A stretch of DNA of 64,000 bases, from NCBI RefSeq assembly GCF_011777505.1, contig NZ_JAATJT010000001.1:1550001-1614000 (forward strand). The letters run 5' to 3'. The DNA comes from Gaetbulibacter sp. S0825 (GTDB lineage Bacteria > Bacteroidota > Bacteroidia > Flavobacteriales > Flavobacteriaceae). This document shows positions 34,216-43,535 of this stretch, piece after piece (the first letter of the stretch is position 1; each line of letters starts with the position of its first letter). The notes under the pieces are model-generated. The model was not told where the DNA came from and did not search any database. It saw only the letters and a program-made list of their open reading frames with translations. The position numbers were made by a program, and so were the translations under genes.

Positions 34216-34288
34216 TATTTCCATCGAAGCTAATTTTCTATAACAGATATTTATTTATCTTATTGTGGTGCTAGTAAAATAAAAAGCG
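34216..34288. other. Short intergenic stretch before guaB
   Basis: AT-rich, with no coding potential or hairpin that I can see. It ends at the guaB promoter. Confidence 0.4.
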
Positions 34289-34296
34289 TAAATTTG
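34289..34296 (+). promoter_or_regulatory. Predicted promoter (-7 TAAATTTG) of guaB
   Basis: An exact TAnnTTTG match with TTG at 34263-34265 (23 bases upstream) and the ATG 24 bases downstream. Confidence 0.6.
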
Positions 34297-34319
34297 CATG
34301 CAATTAAAAGCTAAAGGCA

Positions 34320-35792
34320 ATGATTGCACATCAAAACAAAATTGTTGGAGAAGGTCTTACTTACGACGACGTATTATTAGTCCCAGCATATTCCGAAATT
34401 TTACCACGAGAGGTTAGTATTCAGTCCAAGTTTAGTAGAAACATTACTATTAATGTTCCTATTATATCTGCTGCTATGGACACGGTTACCGAAAGCAGAA
34501 TGGCAATAGCCATGGCTCAAGAAGGTGGAATTGGTGTGTTGCATAAAAACATGACTATTGATGAGCAGGCTGCTAAAGTACGCAAAGTAAAACGCGCCGA
34601 AAGCGGAATGATAATCGATCCTGTAACTTTACCATTAACAGCGAAAGTGAAAGATGCTAATCAATACATGAAAGAATATAGTATTGGTGGTATTCCAATA
34701 GTTGATGATAAAGGAATTTTAAAAGGTATTGTGACCAATCGTGATTTACGTTTTGAACATGACAACGACAGACCAATAGTTGAGGTTATGACAAGCGAAA
34801 ATTTGGTAACTGCTGCTGTAGGAACGTCTTTGAAAGATGCCGAAACTATTCTTCAGCAACACAAAATTGAAAAACTTTTAATTGTAGACGATAATTACAA
34901 ACTAGCAGGTTTAATCACCTTTAGGGATATAACTAAAGTAACTCAGAAGCCAATCGCCAATAAAGACCAATATGGACGTTTACGAGTTGCTGCAGCTATT
35001 GGCGTTACTGGAGATGCAGTAGATAGAGCTGCTGCCTTGGTAAAAGCTGGCGTGGATGCTGTTATTATTGATACTGCTCATGGACACACTAAAGGTGTGG
35101 TAAATGTGCTAAAAGACGTTAAGGCAAGCTTCCCGAAATTGGAAGTTATTGTTGGAAATATAGCTACTGCCGAAGCTGCTAAATATTTAGCCGAAGCTGG
35201 AGCAGATGCTGTAAAAGTTGGTATTGGTCCAGGTTCTATTTGTACAACGAGAGTCGTTGCAGGAGTTGGTTTTCCGCAATTTTCGGCGGTGTTGGAAGTA
35301 GCTGCTGCGTTAAAGGGTAGTGGTGTTCCAGTGATTGCTGATGGTGGTATTCGTTATACTGGTGATATTCCAAAAGCGATTGCTGCAGGAGCCGATTGTG
35401 TGATGTTAGGCTCTTTATTAGCAGGAACACAAGAATCTCCAGGAGAAACTATCATTTATGAAGGCAGAAAGTTTAAGTCTTATAGAGGAATGGGTTCTGT
35501 AGAAGCCATGAAACAAGGTAGTAAAGACCGTTATTTCCAAGATGTGGAAGATGATATCAAGAAATTAGTGCCAGAAGGTATTGTGGGTCGTGTGCCTTAT
35601 AAAGGAGAATTATACGAAAGTATTCACCAGTTTGTTGGTGGTTTGCGTGCTGGAATGGGTTACTGTGGCGCAAAAGATATTGAGACTTTAAAAGCGACTG
35701 GAAAGTTTGTAAAAATCACAGCGTCTGGTATTGGTGAAAGTCATCCTCATAATGTAACGATTACAAAAGAGGCACCTAATTATTCGAGATAG
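34320..35792 (+). CDS. guaB: IMP dehydrogenase
   Basis: The 490-residue enzyme converts IMP to XMP with NAD+, the committed step to GMP. The TIM barrel is interrupted by a CBS-domain pair (about residues 93-215). Motifs: [12 protein letters not shown] near the N-terminus, the active-site loop [14 protein letters not shown] (catalytic Cys about 305), [14 protein letters not shown] (phosphate site) and the flap SYRGMGSV. The length is standard. A promoter at 34289 and no visible terminator follow; the next gene downstream is on the other strand. Confidence 0.97.
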   Translation: MIAHQNKIVGEGLTYDDVLLVPAYSEILPREVSIQSKFSRNITINVPIISAAMDTVTESRMAIAMAQEGGIGVLHKNMTIDEQAAKVRKVKRAESGMIIDPVTLPLTAKVKDANQYMKEYSIGGIPIVDDKGILKGIVTNRDLRFEHDNDRPIVEVMTSENLVTAAVGTSLKDAETILQQHKIEKLLIVDDNYKLAGLITFRDITKVTQKPIANKDQYGRLRVAAAIGVTGDAVDRAAALVKAGVDAVIIDTAHGHTKGVVNVLKDVKASFPKLEVIVGNIATAEAAKYLAEAGADAVKVGIGPGSICTTRVVAGVGFPQFSAVLEVAAALKGSGVPVIADGGIRYTGDIPKAIAAGADCVMLGSLLAGTQESPGETIIYEGRKFKSYRGMGSVEAMKQGSKDRYFQDVEDDIKKLVPEGIVGRVPYKGELYESIHQFVGGLRAGMGYCGAKDIETLKATGKFVKITASGIGESHPHNVTITKEAPNYSR

Positions 35793-35895
35793 TTTTATTA
35801 GTTGTTATTTTAGTACAAGTTCTTCACTAGTTGAAAAAGGTTAAGTGTTTTTAGTAGTAATGAATAATTGCAGTTATAACCATATGTATTTTTAA

Positions 35896-36456
35896 TTATT
35901 CAATTAGAAATGTAATTCCAACAGCAACTGCTCCTGATAACTGTTCGACAGATGGCTGTAAGTAATAAATAAGACCTAAATCAACATTATTGTTTTTTCC
36001 AAGTTCCAATCCTAATGAAAAGGGTATATGATGGATAATTCCGCTTTTATCAACATTATCAAATGTTGTTAATGTTTCAAACTTTCCAATTGAGGTTCCT
36101 ATTCCAATTTCAATATAAGGCGCAATCCAAGGAATTGGTGCTCTAACTCTTGCTTTTCCACCAAGTAAAAAGGCTTTTGATTCAGCTTTTTCATTTGTAG
36201 AATTATTATTAAGGTCTTTTCCATTTGAATTTGTCAAAATAAAACCGGCATATGGTCTAAACTCAACCCAAGAAGCAATTTTAAGCACTAACTCTCCTTG
36301 AGCAAAAAAGCCATCATCAACAATTTCGTCAACACTATTATATGGTGTGCTTAACCCATATCCAATTTGAACATTAATTGATTTCTCTTTTATAAACTGT
36401 GCCCTAACTAAATTAGAAGTCAGAACTATTATTAATAATAATAGGTTTTTTTTCAT
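35896..36456 (-). CDS. Small outer-membrane beta-barrel protein
   Basis: A 186-residue protein with a signal peptide (to ...NLVRAQ) and alternating polar/hydrophobic strands (VNVQIGYGLSTPY-type start, FRPYAGFIL, SKAFLLGGKARVRA, YIEIGIGTSIG, FSLGLELG, VDLGLIYYL) typical of an eight-stranded OmpW/OmpA-like barrel. No function can be assigned. Convergent with guaB; the last gene of the minus-strand block. Confidence 0.8.
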   Translation of the reverse strand: MKKNLLLLIIVLTSNLVRAQFIKEKSINVQIGYGLSTPYNSVDEIVDDGFFAQGELVLKIASWVEFRPYAGFILTNSNGKDLNNNSTNEKAESKAFLLGGKARVRAPIPWIAPYIEIGIGTSIGKFETLTTFDNVDKSGIIHHIPFSLGLELGKNNNVDLGLIYYLQPSVEQLSGAVAVGITFLIE

Positions 36457-36505
36457 AATGTATTAAATGTGACAATATGTGGTATTTTAATAATCAATAT
36501 TAATT

Positions 36506-36542
36506 GTTAAACGAAGTTAGTCGCTTTTTCTTACAAAATCAA
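36506..36542. repeat. Dispersed 37-base intergenic repeat, copy B
   Basis: Partner of 24237-24273 (32/37 identical). It is followed by ACGTTGGCCAG, a short near-palindromic patch. Confidence 0.5.
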
Positions 36543-36619
36543 AAAAACGTTGGCCAGTAATGGTTTCAAATATTGACTAAATACGAAACCTAATCAATAT
36601 TATTAATCAGTCAATTTTC

Positions 36620-37381
36620 TCATAACTGTTCCTTTTTTATGGTTGTAAGAGTAAATTCTATTCTAGATTTTAATTCTTCTAACCAGAGTTTTTCTACCAT
36701 GAACTTTGTATAATATCCATGAAGTAGTTTATAAGTTTGAGGTTCTTTTAGATATTTATCTAATGCTTCATCACCTACAATAAACTCTGGATGTGTGGCA
36801 AGGTTGGTTTTTGGATAGGATATATTATGAAAATTCTCTAATGAATTAAATTTAATGACTAATTCTGCCCAGTCTTCATTAAAAAATGAGTTTGTGGTAT
36901 TTATAAATCCAAGGTAATTAGTTATTGATGTCTCGTAATCTGCAAATGCAGTTGTAATATCTTCGGATAGTAAACTGAATCTACCTGATGATTTGGCACT
37001 GCTCAATCTCGAGTTATTAAGAATTGCTACTTCAATAACGAGTGCACTTGAAACATAAGCTCTTAAACTGTCCATTGGTTCATTCGTATTTGAATTAGCA
37101 GAGAAATTTAAGACTTCTATCAGGTTTTTATTGGTATCTATTAGAAGATTAATTCTTCCATTAAATTGGTCTAAATTTTCATTGAGTTCTTGTTTAAGAT
37201 TGGTAATTAATGTTAATCTTTCTTTGTCTTGTTGATGTTCTATATTTATATTATTAATCCAAAGCGCAATCAAAATTCCAATAACCACAAGTAAAATTTC
37301 TCCAATGGCGTATTTAAAGTACTTTCCGGTATTTCCTTCTGAAAGCAGATTTTGTCTAATTTTTCTAAAGAATTTTATCAT
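36620..37381 (-). CDS. DUF6090 family membrane protein
   Basis: A 253-residue protein. Its N-terminus has the DUF6090 hallmark (MIKFFRKIRQNLLSEG, then YFKYAIGEILLVVIGILIALWINN with one membrane helix, about residues 22-44), followed by a long helical extracytoplasmic part. The function of the family is unknown and members occur in multicopy near other genes in Flavobacteriaceae. It starts three bases after the dipeptidase stop codon and is translationally linked. Confidence 0.88.
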   Translation of the reverse strand: MIKFFRKIRQNLLSEGNTGKYFKYAIGEILLVVIGILIALWINNINIEHQQDKERLTLITNLKQELNENLDQFNGRINLLIDTNKNLIEVLNFSANSNTNEPMDSLRAYVSSALVIEVAILNNSRLSSAKSSGRFSLLSEDITTAFADYETSITNYLGFINTTNSFFNEDWAELVIKFNSLENFHNISYPKTNLATHPEFIVGDEALDKYLKEPQTYKLLHGYYTKFMVEKLWLEELKSRIEFTLTTIKKEQL

Positions 37382-37383
37382 AA

Positions 37384-38577
37384 TTAATTATTAGCTTCAT
37401 TTGCCTTTAAAACTCTTAAGAAATTGCCTCCCAGTATTTTAATAATGTTTTCTTCACTATAACCTTTTTCTACTAATGCTTTAGTAATTAAAGGATAGGA
37501 GGTAACATCGTCTAATTGTTGAGGTGTAAGATTGATGCCGTCAAAATCTGAGCCTAAACCTACATAATCTACGCCAACGAGTTTAACTATGTAATCTATA
37601 TGCTCCATGAGCATAGATAATGGAGGTCTCATGACTGCTGTCTCACTGCTATATTTATTGTATAGATAATCTAAAGTATACCATTCATCCATTCCACTTT
37701 TTATTAGAGAATCACTTTCTGCTGAGTGTTTTTCAAGAAAGGCAGCTTCTTTTCCATCAAAACTACTGTCAATAAATCCTGGATGAAAATTCACCATAAT
37801 CACACCTTCGTTTTTAGCTATTGCCTTAATTTGCGCATCTTTTAAATTCCTACGGCTTGCTACGAGGCTATACACCGAACTGTGAGAGGCGATGATTGGT
37901 TTGGTGGTGATTTCAATAACATCCTTAAAGGTCTGTTCACCTACATGACTTATATCCACCATCATCCCTAATTCGTTCATACGCTGTACTACTTGTTTTC
38001 CGAAATCTGTGAGCCCTTTTTGTTCTAAGTTTGGATTGGTTGTTTCATCGGCTGCACTTGTTGCCCAAGATGGTGCAACATTATGTGTTAAAGTTAAATA
38101 TCGTGCACCACGATTATAAAGTGCTTCTAATTTAGTAAGATCATCTTCAATCATGTGACCACCTTCTACGCCAAACATGGCTGCAATTTTATTCTCATTC
38201 ACAGCGGCCATCATTTCTTTATAGTTTGCTACTTTAGCAATCTTATCTGGATTTCGAGATACAACAGCATCTAAACTATCCATTTCTCTGTTAGCATAGG
38301 CATAGGCGTTTTCGGCACCACCATCACAATACACAGAAAATATTTGAACATCAAGACCTCCTTTTTTCCAACGATCTAAATCGCTATGTGTTTGTCCAGT
38401 TAGATCTTGATCAAAAATAATCCCATTGTCTGCCGCTTTCATCAGAATATCATTGTGAGTATCTACTACAATTGCTTCAGCGTGAATTTCAGCGTAGGTT
38501 TTGATTTTAGGCTCTTTCTCTGGCGCAGGCTTGCAAGATGTGATGATAACAATACATAATAGAATTAATTTTTTCAT
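37384..38577 (-). CDS. Membrane dipeptidase (M19) lipoprotein
   Basis: A 397-residue exported lipoprotein (lipobox IVIITSCKP, Cys about residue 15) of the renal-dipeptidase type. Metal-binding motifs are VVDTHNDIL (His-x-Asp, about 36-44), VEGGHMIEDD (bridging Glu), DISHVGEQT (His), and IIASHSSVYSLVASRRNL (second His and substrate Arg). These enzymes hydrolyse diverse dipeptides, including D-residue ones, so cell-wall recycling or protein digestion is possible. It lies in the exported-enzyme operon 43283-36620. Confidence 0.92.
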   Translation of the reverse strand: MKKLILLCIVIITSCKPAPEKEPKIKTYAEIHAEAIVVDTHNDILMKAADNGIIFDQDLTGQTHSDLDRWKKGGLDVQIFSVYCDGGAENAYAYANREMDSLDAVVSRNPDKIAKVANYKEMMAAVNENKIAAMFGVEGGHMIEDDLTKLEALYNRGARYLTLTHNVAPSWATSAADETTNPNLEQKGLTDFGKQVVQRMNELGMMVDISHVGEQTFKDVIEITTKPIIASHSSVYSLVASRRNLKDAQIKAIAKNEGVIMVNFHPGFIDSSFDGKEAAFLEKHSAESDSLIKSGMDEWYTLDYLYNKYSSETAVMRPPLSMLMEHIDYIVKLVGVDYVGLGSDFDGINLTPQQLDDVTSYPLITKALVEKGYSEENIIKILGGNFLRVLKANEANN

Positions 38578-38615
38578 ATTCTTGGTGTAAAATGTTTTAA
38601 TAATGTCAATAAAAT

Positions 38616-39884
38616 TTATCCAGCTATTGTCTCTAAAGCGTCTACTAAATAATCAATATCCTTTTTGGTAATAAATATGGCAAATGAAATACGCACACCA
38701 TTTAAGCCATAACTGCTCATTGGTCGTGTGTCGACACCATAATCGTCAGTGAGTTTGTTTTTTACATCTCTCACATTTTTACCAATAACTTCCAGTGTTT
38801 GAATCGCACAAGATAGATCATCATGAGCAGGAGTTTTTAGTTTAAATTTTGGATTGTCTTTTACTTTATTTCTAAAGTAATGTTTCAACTCATAAGAACG
38901 CTTCGATACTTTTTCCTTGCCAATGCTGTTTATAAAATCGACTGCACTTCCAAAGCCTAATAATTCTGGTAAGTTTCTAGTGTTGTAGTTCTCTAAACGC
39001 CTTATGCTTTTATCTGTATGTCCATTCGCAACTATTAAAGGTTTTAAATGATGTTGACTTTCTTTTTTTGCATAAAACATAGCAATACCTTTTGGCGCAA
39101 ACAACCATTTATGAGCACTAACTGTATAAAAATCGCAACCTAAATCTTTTAAATCTATGTCAAACATACCTGCGGCTTGAGCACCATCAACTGCAACTAG
39201 AATTCCTTTTTTATGTGCCATTTCGGAAACTTCTTTAACAGGAAGCATCATACCATTTGTATTTACTGCATGACACATGGATATAATTTTGGTGCGTGGC
39301 GTAATAGCATCTTCATACACTTTTACAATGTCTTCAACAGTTTCTGGAAGTATTGGAATTACTGGACGCACTAATTTCACACCTCTCTCTTCTTGCCAAA
39401 CGGTAAAAGGAATCACACTACTTTTGTGTTCGTGGTCTATTAAAATGATTTCATCGCCTTCTTTTAAATTGAAACTTCTAGCGATGAGATTCATCCCTTC
39501 AGTAGTGTTGTGTGTTAAGGCAATTTCTTCGTTAGATACTGAGAATAAGTCAGCTACTTTTTGTCTTACTTCTTCTTTCTCCTTATACCATCCTCCCCAC
39601 ATATATTTTGATGGAAATGCATCTAAAGTGGCTCTAAACTCATTGGTTGCTTTTTGAACTGCTATAGGACATGACCCTAAAGACCCATTATTAAAATATC
39701 GCAAATTTGGTGCAAACTTAAACTGTGCTTTTATATTCTCCCAAAAAGCTTCACTATCATCATTTTTGTCTAAAAGTTCTATAGGGAGATCTATATCACT
39801 TGGTTTATAAGAAGATAATAAAACGGTTCCTGCAACGCCTGTAAAAAGTTGTTTTACGAAGTTCCTGCGATATAAATTTTTCAT
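38616..39884 (-). CDS. Tat-exported class V aminotransferase-fold (cysteine desulfurase/epimerase-like) enzyme
   Basis: A 422-residue PLP-dependent fold-type I protein. The PLP Lys is in SAHKWLFAPKG (about residue 260) with the upstream VDGAQAAGMFDIDL (Asp binding the pyridine N). The N-terminus carries a twin-arginine signal (YRRNFVKQLFTG then a hydrophobic stretch GVAGTVLLSS), so it is predicted to be exported already folded with PLP. Relatives are isopenicillin N epimerase and cysteine desulfurase; the reaction is not identifiable here. Neighbours are exported hydrolases. Confidence 0.88.
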   Translation of the reverse strand: MKNLYRRNFVKQLFTGVAGTVLLSSYKPSDIDLPIELLDKNDDSEAFWENIKAQFKFAPNLRYFNNGSLGSCPIAVQKATNEFRATLDAFPSKYMWGGWYKEKEEVRQKVADLFSVSNEEIALTHNTTEGMNLIARSFNLKEGDEIILIDHEHKSSVIPFTVWQEERGVKLVRPVIPILPETVEDIVKVYEDAITPRTKIISMCHAVNTNGMMLPVKEVSEMAHKKGILVAVDGAQAAGMFDIDLKDLGCDFYTVSAHKWLFAPKGIAMFYAKKESQHHLKPLIVANGHTDKSIRRLENYNTRNLPELLGFGSAVDFINSIGKEKVSKRSYELKHYFRNKVKDNPKFKLKTPAHDDLSCAIQTLEVIGKNVRDVKNKLTDDYGVDTRPMSSYGLNGVRISFAIFITKKDIDYLVDALETIAG

Positions 39885-39893
39885 AATGTTATT

Positions 39894-41435
39894 TTAGTTG
39901 GATGCTATTTTCTTTGGTTTTAATTCTTCAAAAAAGAAGTCATCGTTTGGTACATAAAAATCAAATCCAGTCACTTTTAAATTGTTATCTGTATTTATTT
40001 TAATCGTACCAAAGCTAAACCAAGCATGAGAATGGTCCCAGTTGATTTTCCATACATCATGATTCCAATGCGTTAACGTTGCAGATAGTAATGGCGAATG
40101 TGAGAACAGTAGTTTCAACTCATTATCTTTTTCTACAATACTTATTTTACCATACATGTCAGAATTGTAATCGCCAGTAAAATCTTTAGGTTGAGTTATT
40201 GGTTTGGTGTTTAAAACTCTAGCCTTTATTCTGTCTGAAATGCGTGTATCGTTTTTAGCATTTTTATTAGTGTTGTTTAAATAATCGGTTGACCAATCTT
40301 TATTGTTTTCAATGCCTAAAAATTTATCTAAGGCATAATATGTTGCAGCCATAATAGGGCTTTTTGGTCCATTAGTCAATATAACAACGCCTAAATTTTC
40401 ATCTGGAATAAGTGTTACAGCAGTAATCATCCCATCGTAACCTCCAGTATGTCCAACTCTCATACGTCCATGATAATCACTTAAGCCCCAACCTAAACCA
40501 TACGAATTGAAATGCCTATTAAAATCGTTTTTAGTGGTGTGATCTACATAATGATTATTATGAGGTGTCCAAACCAAGTTTCTTGTGGTTTTAGATAACA
40601 ACGTGTCATTTTCGTGAATGCCATGATTTAGATTAAAAATCATCCATTTTGAAATATCAGACACACTAGAGATTAATCCACCAGTAGCTGCAACGTTATC
40701 CCATTTTGCCCAAGGAATCGGATAGTTTTTCTCATCTTTTCTGGCGTGTGGTGTTGCATAATTCCCTTTCTTTTCTAAATCATAAACAGTTGATATTGTA
40801 CGATCCATACCTAAAGGATTCAGAATACGTTCTTCTACATTTTCTGCCCAACTTTTGCCAGTAACTTTCTCAATAATTTCGCCAGCAGTAATAAACATTA
40901 AATTGGAATAACCATATCCTGCTCTAAAGTCGTAGGCTTGAGGAACGTATTTTATGCGTTTAATGATATCTTCGGCTGGAAGATCCGATTTATACCAAAT
41001 ATTATCACCACTAAATGTGCCTAAGCCAACACGATGACTTAATAGATCTCTAATGGTAACATTATTGCTCACCCAAGTATCATAAACCTCAAAATAGGGC
41101 AAATGTTTTTTTACTTTATCATTCCAATTAAGCTTTCCTTCTTGAACCAACATACCAATCATTGCTGAGGTAAACGCTTTGGAATTGGATGCAATGGCAT
41201 ATAATGTATGCTCGTTAGGTTTTTGGTTTTTGCCAACTTCCATGGTACCATAATTTCCTGTAAAGATGAGTTCCCCATCTTTTACAATACCAATGGTAGC
41301 ACTTGGGATGTCCCAGTCTTTTACCATTTTTTCGTAATAATTGTCAAGTGCTTTTAAATCGACGTTTGTTTGTTGTGCTTCAATTTTAGAAGTAAATAGA
41401 ATACAAATTGCAATGAGGGAAAGAATACGTTTCAT
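39894..41435 (-). CDS. Exported serine hydrolase (beta-lactamase/esterase family) with DUF3471 tail
   Basis: A 513-residue exported protein with a signal peptide (to ...SKIEAQ). The class C beta-lactamase-like fold has the S-x-x-K catalytic pair in YAIASNSKAFTSAM (about residues 85-88), the Y-x-N motif in YGYSNLMF, and HTGGYDGM (H-T-G, KTG-like triad box, about 341-348). The C-terminus (from about 405) has a DUF3471-like beta domain. It may be an esterase or D-Ala-peptidase; substrate unknown. Part of the six-gene exported-enzyme operon. Confidence 0.9.
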   Translation of the reverse strand: MKRILSLIAICILFTSKIEAQQTNVDLKALDNYYEKMVKDWDIPSATIGIVKDGELIFTGNYGTMEVGKNQKPNEHTLYAIASNSKAFTSAMIGMLVQEGKLNWNDKVKKHLPYFEVYDTWVSNNVTIRDLLSHRVGLGTFSGDNIWYKSDLPAEDIIKRIKYVPQAYDFRAGYGYSNLMFITAGEIIEKVTGKSWAENVEERILNPLGMDRTISTVYDLEKKGNYATPHARKDEKNYPIPWAKWDNVAATGGLISSVSDISKWMIFNLNHGIHENDTLLSKTTRNLVWTPHNNHYVDHTTKNDFNRHFNSYGLGWGLSDYHGRMRVGHTGGYDGMITAVTLIPDENLGVVILTNGPKSPIMAATYYALDKFLGIENNKDWSTDYLNNTNKNAKNDTRISDRIKARVLNTKPITQPKDFTGDYNSDMYGKISIVEKDNELKLLFSHSPLLSATLTHWNHDVWKINWDHSHAWFSFGTIKINTDNNLKVTGFDFYVPNDDFFFEELKPKKIASN

Positions 41436-41473
41436 CAGTTGTTAGTTATTTTTAATTTATTATTTCAAGGTAA

Positions 41474-42808
41474 TTAATTATCTTCTATGGAGTGACCTTC
41501 TTCACGATATAAATCGACTTTGCCATCTAATAAAACAGCAATTACAGTAACGTCTTTGTCTTGAGCATGGTCAGGTAAATCAATATAAAGTAGACCTGGA
41601 ACATTGCTCCAGTACTGTTTACCAACAACGTTATGCTCTAGTTTTGTGCCATTGCCAACGACCCAAATTCTGTTGACTTTATTTTTTAAGCCTTTCACTA
41701 GTAATGATCCATTAGGATTATTGTCAACATATAAATACAAGATATTACCTTCTTTGTTTAAAGCGGTGTATCCGTTAAAATGCCCATGAGGTATCCCTGC
41801 ACGAGTACCATAAATGGCTGTTTTATGTTTGCTGGTCCAACGACCTAAATCTTTTAGAATGGAGACTTGTTCTTCTGGAATAGTACCATCTGGTTTTGGT
41901 GCAATATCAAGGAGTAAATTACCTCCCATACTAATACAGTCCACTAAAATTCTAATAACTTGATTGGATGTTTTATATGCAGTATCGTTAGGTTGGAATC
42001 CCCAAGAATTATTCATGGTCATACATAATTCCCAAAACTCACTTTTTGGTTTTGCAACTGGGACACCTTGTTCTGGTGTAGCATAATCACCATATCCTTG
42101 AAGTCTGGAATTAATAATAGTATGTGGTGTTTTGCTTATGAGTAGATTTCTTATGTCTTTTGCTTTCCATTTTTCGGCACTCTGTTCCCAATCGCCATCA
42201 AACCAATATAAATCTGGATTAAATTTTGTGAGTTCTTCTAATTGACCAAAATTGAATTTTGTAAACCTTTGCCATTTTATACTATCATTTTCGTAACGTT
42301 TTTTGTCTCTAGTAAAATTTGGATAATCTTCGTGAGACCAATCTAATAATGAATAGTAAAGGCCTAATTTCAAGCCTTCTTTTCTAACAGCTTCAGCAAA
42401 AGGTGTTATTAGGTCACGCTTAGCTTTTGTTTTTTTAACAACATTTAAATTACCATATTTAGAATTCCATAAAGCGACTCCATCATGATGTTTAGTAGTA
42501 ATAACTGTATATTTAGCACCGCTTTCTTTTATGAGTTTTGCCCAATATTCAGGATTATATTTCTTAGCTGTAAATCCTTTTAACTGTTTCATATATTCAG
42601 TATAAGGAATGTAACCATTATAGAAAGACCAAGATTCGTCAATACCATTAACGCTATAAATGCCCCAATGTATAAAAATGCCCAATTTGGCATCTTTAAA
42701 CCATGATAGGCGTTCTTCTTTAGGAATTTCTTCACTTTGGGAATAACTAGTAATTGAATAACTGGTAAGTACTATTAATACAAATATCTTTTTGAGGGAA
42801 TATTTCAT
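41474..42808 (-). CDS. Alpha-L-fucosidase (GH29), exported
   Basis: A 444-residue exported glycoside hydrolase (signal peptide to ...TSYSQ). GH29 landmarks are the early WFKDAKLGIFIHWGIYSVNG (about residues 35-55; substrate-pocket HWG), the VITTKHHDGVALW segment and the nucleophile Asp in DLYWFDGDWEQ (about 210-220). It removes alpha-L-fucose, for example from fucosylated algal polysaccharides; substrate unproven. An in-frame ATG at 42835 overlaps the upstream gene; I chose 42808 because it gives a normal signal peptide. Second gene of its operon. Confidence 0.92.
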   Translation of the reverse strand: MKYSLKKIFVLIVLTSYSITSYSQSEEIPKEERLSWFKDAKLGIFIHWGIYSVNGIDESWSFYNGYIPYTEYMKQLKGFTAKKYNPEYWAKLIKESGAKYTVITTKHHDGVALWNSKYGNLNVVKKTKAKRDLITPFAEAVRKEGLKLGLYYSLLDWSHEDYPNFTRDKKRYENDSIKWQRFTKFNFGQLEELTKFNPDLYWFDGDWEQSAEKWKAKDIRNLLISKTPHTIINSRLQGYGDYATPEQGVPVAKPKSEFWELCMTMNNSWGFQPNDTAYKTSNQVIRILVDCISMGGNLLLDIAPKPDGTIPEEQVSILKDLGRWTSKHKTAIYGTRAGIPHGHFNGYTALNKEGNILYLYVDNNPNGSLLVKGLKNKVNRIWVVGNGTKLEHNVVGKQYWSNVPGLLYIDLPDHAQDKDVTVIAVLLDGKVDLYREEGHSIEDN

Positions 42809-42827
42809 GTTTTGAATTGCGAATCTT

Positions 42828-43283
42828 TTACTCATTGGCTACAGATGTTCCTTTTTCAACAAAATTTTTAAAATCAACCATGTATTTTTTAGATTGTTTT
42901 TTAAAAGCTCCTGGCATTAAAAGAGTCATAGCTTTCATCATAAATCCTGAAGGCTGGAACTCACAGTTAGAAATCCATTTAGTATGACCTTCTGGTGTTT
43001 CTTTAAAGTAGTTTTCTTGAATGTTATGCATGCCTTTTGTATGATAGGTTGCAGAAAACTCTTCAGGAAAATTATTTTTTGTGATTGTTTCTACAAGAGC
43101 CATTTCACGTTTACCCATTTTATAATTTAGCTGCATTTTTGCTCCAACTTTACCTGGTGTTCCAGAAATATGCTCACTAGATACAAGACCCTTTTGCCAA
43201 TGCTTCATATTATCTACATTATCCATTTTTTTAACGACTTCATCTCGGGGCTTTTCAATTAGAACTTCTACAGAGTATTTCAT
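42828..43283 (-). CDS. SRPBCC (START-like) superfamily protein
   Basis: A protein of about 151 residues with the START/Bet v1 helix-grip pattern: VEVLIEKPRDEVVKKMDNVDNMKHWQKG at the start (in parts), a mid-domain VGAKMQLNYKMG, and a long C-terminal helix (GFMMKAMTLLMPGAFKKQ). A hydrophobic-ligand-binding fold without signal peptide, so cytoplasmic. The longer ATG at 43322 adds 13 residues of poor quality (MLHMTIKKTNYKH), so I chose 43283. First gene of the minus-strand operon. Confidence 0.85.
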   Translation of the reverse strand: MKYSVEVLIEKPRDEVVKKMDNVDNMKHWQKGLVSSEHISGTPGKVGAKMQLNYKMGKREMALVETITKNNFPEEFSATYHTKGMHNIQENYFKETPEGHTKWISNCEFQPSGFMMKAMTLLMPGAFKKQSKKYMVDFKNFVEKGTSVANE

Positions 43284-43500
43284 GTGTTTATAATTTGTTT
43301 TTTTAATGGTCATGTGTAACATCCATTATAATTATTTTCTTGAGTATCGAAAATTTTAGTTATGGAAGCTTCATGATAATTTAGTGTTTATGCTTTTAAA
43401 GATAGCCTACATTTTTTATAAATAAAAATATAATGATTAAGGTGTACTATTACGGGATGCTTATCGTTAACTTATTACTTGTTTAATCTTTTAAATATAT

Positions 43501-43508
43501 TATTTTTG
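43501..43508 (+). promoter_or_regulatory. Predicted promoter (-7 TATTTTTG) of the parvulin operon
   Basis: An exact TAnnTTTG match with TTG at 43479-43481, 19 bases upstream. It excludes the in-frame ORF start at 43479 and supports 43536. Confidence 0.65.
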
Positions 43509-43535
43509 CTACAATTCAATAAAAGCCCATATCTT

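Noticed and set aside
39277-39657. Antisense frame within the class V aminotransferase
   Set aside because: Fully inside a clear gene, Ser-rich composition typical of a shadow frame.
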